Shown: in pieces, positions 60,997 to 64,000 of the stretch
How positions within the stretch are numbered: position 1 is the stretch's first letter
How the letters are laid out: each line of letters opens with the position of its first letter
NCBI RefSeq assembly: GCF_963678835.1
Contig: NZ_OY787469.1
Location: 1,550,001-1,614,000 of the forward strand
Direction: 5' to 3'
Length of the DNA stretch: 64,000 nucleotides
Source of the DNA: an uncultured Desulfuromonas sp.
Lineage (GTDB): Bacteria > Desulfobacterota > Desulfuromonadia > Desulfuromonadales > Desulfuromonadaceae
Notes under the pieces: generated by a model
What the model was told of the DNA's origin: nothing
Databases searched by the model: none
What the model saw: only the letters and a program-made list of their open reading frames with translations
Position numbers and translations under genes: made by a program

Positions 60997-62411
60997 TGAT
61001 CTTTGGCAAGCTCCCTGATGAGATCTTCCGGCCGCTGGCCGGCAAGAACCGGTTTGTTTTTGAAAAGGTTCTCAAACAGCTCCATGCAGTTTTTGGCGAC
61101 GATGAAAATCCTGAATCAGATGCCCTAAGTCGTCAGGTCATTCTTGAAGAGATTAAGCATGTTCTTCTTATGGAAGATCAAGGTGTCAGTCTTGATGATG
61201 AGGACGAGGGCGTCACTTACGACAGTCCAGGGCAGGCTGCTGAGTATATTTACGGAAGACTTTTAAGTTGTGGTTGGATAGAGAAGGAAGAGGTTGGCTA
61301 TAATATCGCCATTATTCCGAACCCGAATGCCAGTATATTGCTTGATGCATTGATTGGTATTGAACACCTCGAAAAGGCGAGCTACGGCCTTACAGTATTG
61401 TCCATTTATAACCACCTTGATACCGTTTGCAAAGACCCTAAAGAGCGAGGACTTCTTTTCACCGAAGCTGTTTCACGTACCAGGGAGTTCACGACCCATC
61501 TACGCAACATCACTTACAGTCTGAAGGAAGTTCAGGAAAAGTTGGCTGCCACACGAGAACCACGAGAATTGTTGAAAAACTTTTTCGATGATTTCGTGGA
61601 AAACATTTTGATCGCCGACTATAAAACTCTGAATTCAGCGGACAATCCATTCCGGTTTCGTAGCCGGATTTTGGACACCTTACGTGCTATAGAATACTCG
61701 AAGGATATTTATCCTGAACTGGTAACGCAATACCAGACACAGCAAAATATTGATCACGCTGAAGCCTCCTTTCGTTTCCGGCGCGACTTGCGCTATATCA
61801 GGAAGGTCTTTGAGAGTGTTGACCGTAGACTTGCCAAGATCGACACCTTCCGCTTTCGACTGGAAAAACGCGTTGGGGAGACCGTCAAAATTCTTGGCCG
61901 TAGCATGCCGGGTATCTCAAACCGCATTTTAGATCTCATGCAACAGATTTCCGTTCTTAGCGATAATGATCTGAATGACGCACCCTGCTTGGCCCCGGCT
62001 AAACTTTTGCAAATTTCTGGTATCAGCCGATTCAGTACCAAGACCCCCAGGGGACGTAAAGAGCAGCCGGCACCGCAAGTTCTTAAACCAAAAATTCAGA
62101 ATCCGGAAGCTGCTGCTCGGCGAAAAGCCATCCGTGAGTACATGAAGAAGAGAAAGTTCAATCCGCAGAAGGTTTCAGACTATCTTTCCCAGCAAATTAA
62201 GGAACAAACCGCCATTGAGGGTAAGGATCTTACTGTTAGCACTGTTGATGAGCTGCTTTGTTTTCTGCAGATCTCACAATATTCAAGATATAGCCGGAAA
62301 AATCCTGCAGCAAAGCCAACGTTTTTGGTGCGAAAAAAAGGTACGACCCTGATGACTGACTGGGGCAGCTGTCCGGATTTTATCATCGAAAGGAACTCCA
62401 ATGCTCACTGA
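60996..62411 (+). CDS. jetA: Wadjet defence protein JetA (kleisin-like, DUF5716 type)
   Basis: This 471-residue protein begins FGKLPDEIFRPLAGKNRFVF, resembling the JetA family of non-type-I Wadjet systems (DUF5716). The type I JetA instead carries DUF3375. JetA is the kleisin/MksF-like part that bridges the SMC heads of JetC in the JetABC motor, which reels in circular DNA for cleavage by JetD. The middle is helical and charged, and the C-terminus basic. Gene order jetA-jetB-jetC with overlaps supports the call more than sequence alone. Confidence 0.8.
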   Translation: MIFGKLPDEIFRPLAGKNRFVFEKVLKQLHAVFGDDENPESDALSRQVILEEIKHVLLMEDQGVSLDDEDEGVTYDSPGQAAEYIYGRLLSCGWIEKEEVGYNIAIIPNPNASILLDALIGIEHLEKASYGLTVLSIYNHLDTVCKDPKERGLLFTEAVSRTREFTTHLRNITYSLKEVQEKLAATREPRELLKNFFDDFVENILIADYKTLNSADNPFRFRSRILDTLRAIEYSKDIYPELVTQYQTQQNIDHAEASFRFRRDLRYIRKVFESVDRRLAKIDTFRFRLEKRVGETVKILGRSMPGISNRILDLMQQISVLSDNDLNDAPCLAPAKLLQISGISRFSTKTPRGRKEQPAPQVLKPKIQNPEAAARRKAIREYMKKRKFNPQKVSDYLSQQIKEQTAIEGKDLTVSTVDELLCFLQISQYSRYSRKNPAAKPTFLVRKKGTTLMTDWGSCPDFIIERNSNAH

Positions 62412-63060
62412 TCTCAAAAAAAATGCTGATCGAAATGACATTGACCCAGAAGAGCTGCGGACAACGGCTAGCCAACTGCTGGCGCGACAATTTATTTACT
62501 TTTCCAACCAGCGTGATCGCAGGGCTTACCGTTTGGTTATGGGCAACAAGGGCTACTTCCAGAACCTGCTTGATGCAATTGATTTCGACCTAATTATTGA
62601 AGAAGATTTAGGGATGGCTGGAGCGTTGCCGAGAAAGCGCCAAAATTCATTCGCCTTAAAAAAGGAAGAAACGCTCTTCCTGTTGACTCTTCGGTTGATT
62701 TACGAAGAGGCACTGAGCTCCTACAACGTTAGCGACGGATGTGCAAAAACAAACTCGGAACAACTCTTGGCTAGATACTCCCTCGCAACCAACATCTCCG
62801 AGCGTCCCAACCTTGGTGACTTGAGGACGACTCTTGTCAAATTTAAAAATTATGGCTTGATTGGTGGCTGGCATGAAGAAAACAGGGTGATTGATTTCCA
62901 TATCTGGCCTAGCATTCGCAATGTTGTCAACAACGAGTGGCTTGATACTCTGAACCTCTTTGTCCAATCAGATGATCTAAACGATGTCGGACCCGATGAT
63001 GAGATCATTGAGGACGCCGAGGAAAACGACGAAGAGACCTCCGAGGAGGGTGCCCTTTGA
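62401..63060 (+). CDS. jetB: Wadjet defence protein JetB (DUF4194, KITE-like)
   Basis: A 219-residue protein of the DUF4194/MksE type: winged-helix segments around QLLARQFIYFSNQRDRRAYR and EETLFLLTLRLIYEEALSS, and a very acidic C-terminal tail (about residues 193-216). KITE dimers like JetB bind JetA. It overlaps jetA by 11 bases with AAAGGA upstream, and overlaps jetC by four. Confidence 0.85.
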   Translation: MLTDLKKNADRNDIDPEELRTTASQLLARQFIYFSNQRDRRAYRLVMGNKGYFQNLLDAIDFDLIIEEDLGMAGALPRKRQNSFALKKEETLFLLTLRLIYEEALSSYNVSDGCAKTNSEQLLARYSLATNISERPNLGDLRTTLVKFKNYGLIGGWHEENRVIDFHIWPSIRNVVNNEWLDTLNLFVQSDDLNDVGPDDEIIEDAEENDEETSEEGAL

Positions 63061-64000
63061 AAAAGCTTACCAAGATCATTATGGTCCAGTGGTACCTTTT
63101 TGATGCTGAAGAACTTCGAATTAACGGCGCAACAGCCATAGTCGGTGCTAATGCTGCGGGTAAATCATCAATCCTTGACGGGGTTCAGACCGTTTTGGCT
63201 GGCGGCAATAAAAATAAAATCGGTCTAAATAAAGGTAGTAATGCGAATGGCAAGCGGGAGATTCGCGAGTATTGCCTGGGGATCATCAACGACCCAAGAT
63301 CACACCAACGCACTCAGGAACGCAGTACCTCCAACACTTATCTTGCGCTGTGTTTTGAAGACGAGGCTACCGGGGCGACTTACACGGCCGGCATGGCAAT
63401 TCGCGCAACTAGGGCCGAGACAAAAGAAGAGATCTGTGGCTACTTCATCACCTACGGTAGGCCTCTCTCTACAGACGACTTTACAGACCAAAGAACGGAT
63501 GGGCTGGTCTCTTTACCATGGAGTCACGTCAAAGACAGGTTGCAACGGTCCTTCACCTGGGGACAAGGGGAGCTCAACGAGTCCACCACGTTACTGCTTC
63601 CCAATAAAGGTCCTGGAGACTTTACTCGCCAGATGTATACCAACTTGAGTGCAGAGCCCGGAATGCCTATGAGCGCCTCAACCGCTGTAAAAGCTCTAAT
63701 GTCTGCAGTGGCATTCAAGCCAATAGATGATACGACAAAATTTGTTCGAGATAACATGCTTGATGATGGGATTGTTGACTTACGCGAGCTCCGCGAATCT
63801 TTGCAGTTCTGGCAGGAGATGAAAAGACGTACTGAGCAGGTGGCCAGGCAGATTGAGGAGCTTGCGGCTTTGCAGAAAACCGGAGATAGCATCGTCAAGG
63901 CAGAGACTCTTCTAGCACAGAATCAGCATATTGACCTGTCATTTCGTATCGAACAATGTAACGATGTTATCGGTCCGGCCCAAGTACAATATGACGTAGC
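63057..64000 (+). CDS. jetC: Wadjet defence ATPase JetC (SMC/MukB-like), N-terminal part
   Basis: The frame is open for 314 codons to the window end. The N-terminal ABC half has Walker A GANAAGKSS (residues 30-38) after KKLTKIIMVQWYLFDAEEL. The line NKGSNANGKREIREYCLGI follows, and from about residue 250 a charged helical stretch begins that looks like the start of the coiled coil. JetC is the SMC motor of Wadjet. The TTG start is supported by GAGGAGGG seven bases before it; the stop of jetB overlaps. Hinge, Walker B and C-terminus are missing. Confidence 0.85.
   Translation, partial: MKKLTKIIMVQWYLFDAEELRINGATAIVGANAAGKSSILDGVQTVLAGGNKNKIGLNKGSNANGKREIREYCLGIINDPRSHQRTQERSTSNTYLALCFEDEATGATYTAGMAIRATRAETKEEICGYFITYGRPLSTDDFTDQRTDGLVSLPWSHVKDRLQRSFTWGQGELNESTTLLLPNKGPGDFTRQMYTNLSAEPGMPMSASTAVKALMSAVAFKPIDDTTKFVRDNMLDDGIVDLRELRESLQFWQEMKRRTEQVARQIEELAALQKTGDSIVKAETLLAQNQHIDLSFRIEQCNDVIGPAQVQYDV

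Larger units (their letters stand above)
58725..64000 (+). mobile_element. Left end of a tRNA-integrated genomic island
   Basis: Immediately behind the CAT tRNA come a terminator, a large tyrosine recombinase and then defence genes, without housekeeping genes. Coding style also shifts: more AT-rich third positions and longer acidic or basic stretches than in the genes to the left. The right boundary lies outside the window. The call is inferred from context; no direct repeat was seen. Confidence 0.65.

Noticed and set aside
60827..61018. A 63-codon hydrophobic frame before jetA
   Set aside because: It would start within the candidate -35 box and run past the jetA start; the shorter frame at 60895 has better signals.
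60996..63060. Reading jetAB as MksFE/MukFE condensin genes
   Set aside because: JetB (DUF4194) and the island setting beside an integrase favour Wadjet; a chromosomal condensin is less likely but not excluded without jetD.
58725..64000. CRISPR array or second repeat of the tRNA 3' end
   Set aside because: No regularly spaced repeats and no copy of the tRNA end were noticed; the other attachment site is assumed to be outside the window.

Overview
The window comes from a Gram-negative bacterium, most likely of the Desulfuromonadales (a Desulfuromonas, Pelobacter or Geobacter relative). This is inferred from a moderate GC content, an LptD outer-membrane gene, the order tRNA-tuf-rpmG-tRNA-Trp-secE-nusG, zinc-type S14, L24 and L36, and lineage-type genes such as a DUF4388 protein upstream of pyrF. 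No 16S gene is present, so the placement is not proven.

Layout. 1-2990: the end of proS, a DUF4388 (PATAN) protein, pyrF and rlmB. 3008-3598: tandem sigma70-type promoters and four tRNA genes (Thr, Tyr, Gly, Thr). 3697-16667: tuf copy 1, rpmG, tRNA-Trp, secE, nusG, rplKA, an L10 leader, rplJL and rpoBC. 16699-35784: the str, S10, spc and alpha operons run on as one co-directional block (rpsL, rpsG, fusA, tuf copy 2, rpsJ through rplO, secY, adk, map, rpmJ, rpsMKD, rpoA, rplQ), closed by a strong terminator. 35868-48764: the trp operon (trpE, G, D, C, F, B), interrupted before trpA by a DEAD-box helicase gene and a family 5 uracil-DNA glycosylase gene, followed by trpA, accD, folC and lptD. 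48784-58466: mixed housekeeping genes: a THUMP-type RNA methyltransferase, a DUF815 ATPase, a J-domain protein, aat, clpA and clpS (the N-degron pathway, all on the minus strand), an FtsB-like protein, argS and a SPOR-domain protein. 58497-58769: a promoter, initiator tRNA-fMet, a second CAT-anticodon tRNA and a terminator.

From about 58.8 kb the character changes. A 616-residue tyrosine recombinase lies directly behind the tRNA pair. It is followed by a Wadjet plasmid and phage defence operon: jetA (not the DUF3375 type), jetB (DUF4194) and an SMC-like jetC cut by the window end. jetD would be expected beyond the right edge. This is the left end of a tRNA-targeted genomic island and the most interesting part of the window. 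A 33-codon reading frame with its own Shine-Dalgarno sequence overlaps the jetA start codon and may be an unannotated first gene or a translational coupler of the operon.

Working together, the first 48 kb is mostly growth machinery (translation factors, ribosome, RNA polymerase, Sec translocon, tryptophan, malonyl-CoA and folate synthesis, LPS export). Regulation visible in the sequence includes the L10 autoregulatory leader, an attenuator-like hairpin between rplL and rpoB, a hairpin overlapping the rpsL promoter, and a terminator only about two dozen bases upstream of trpE.
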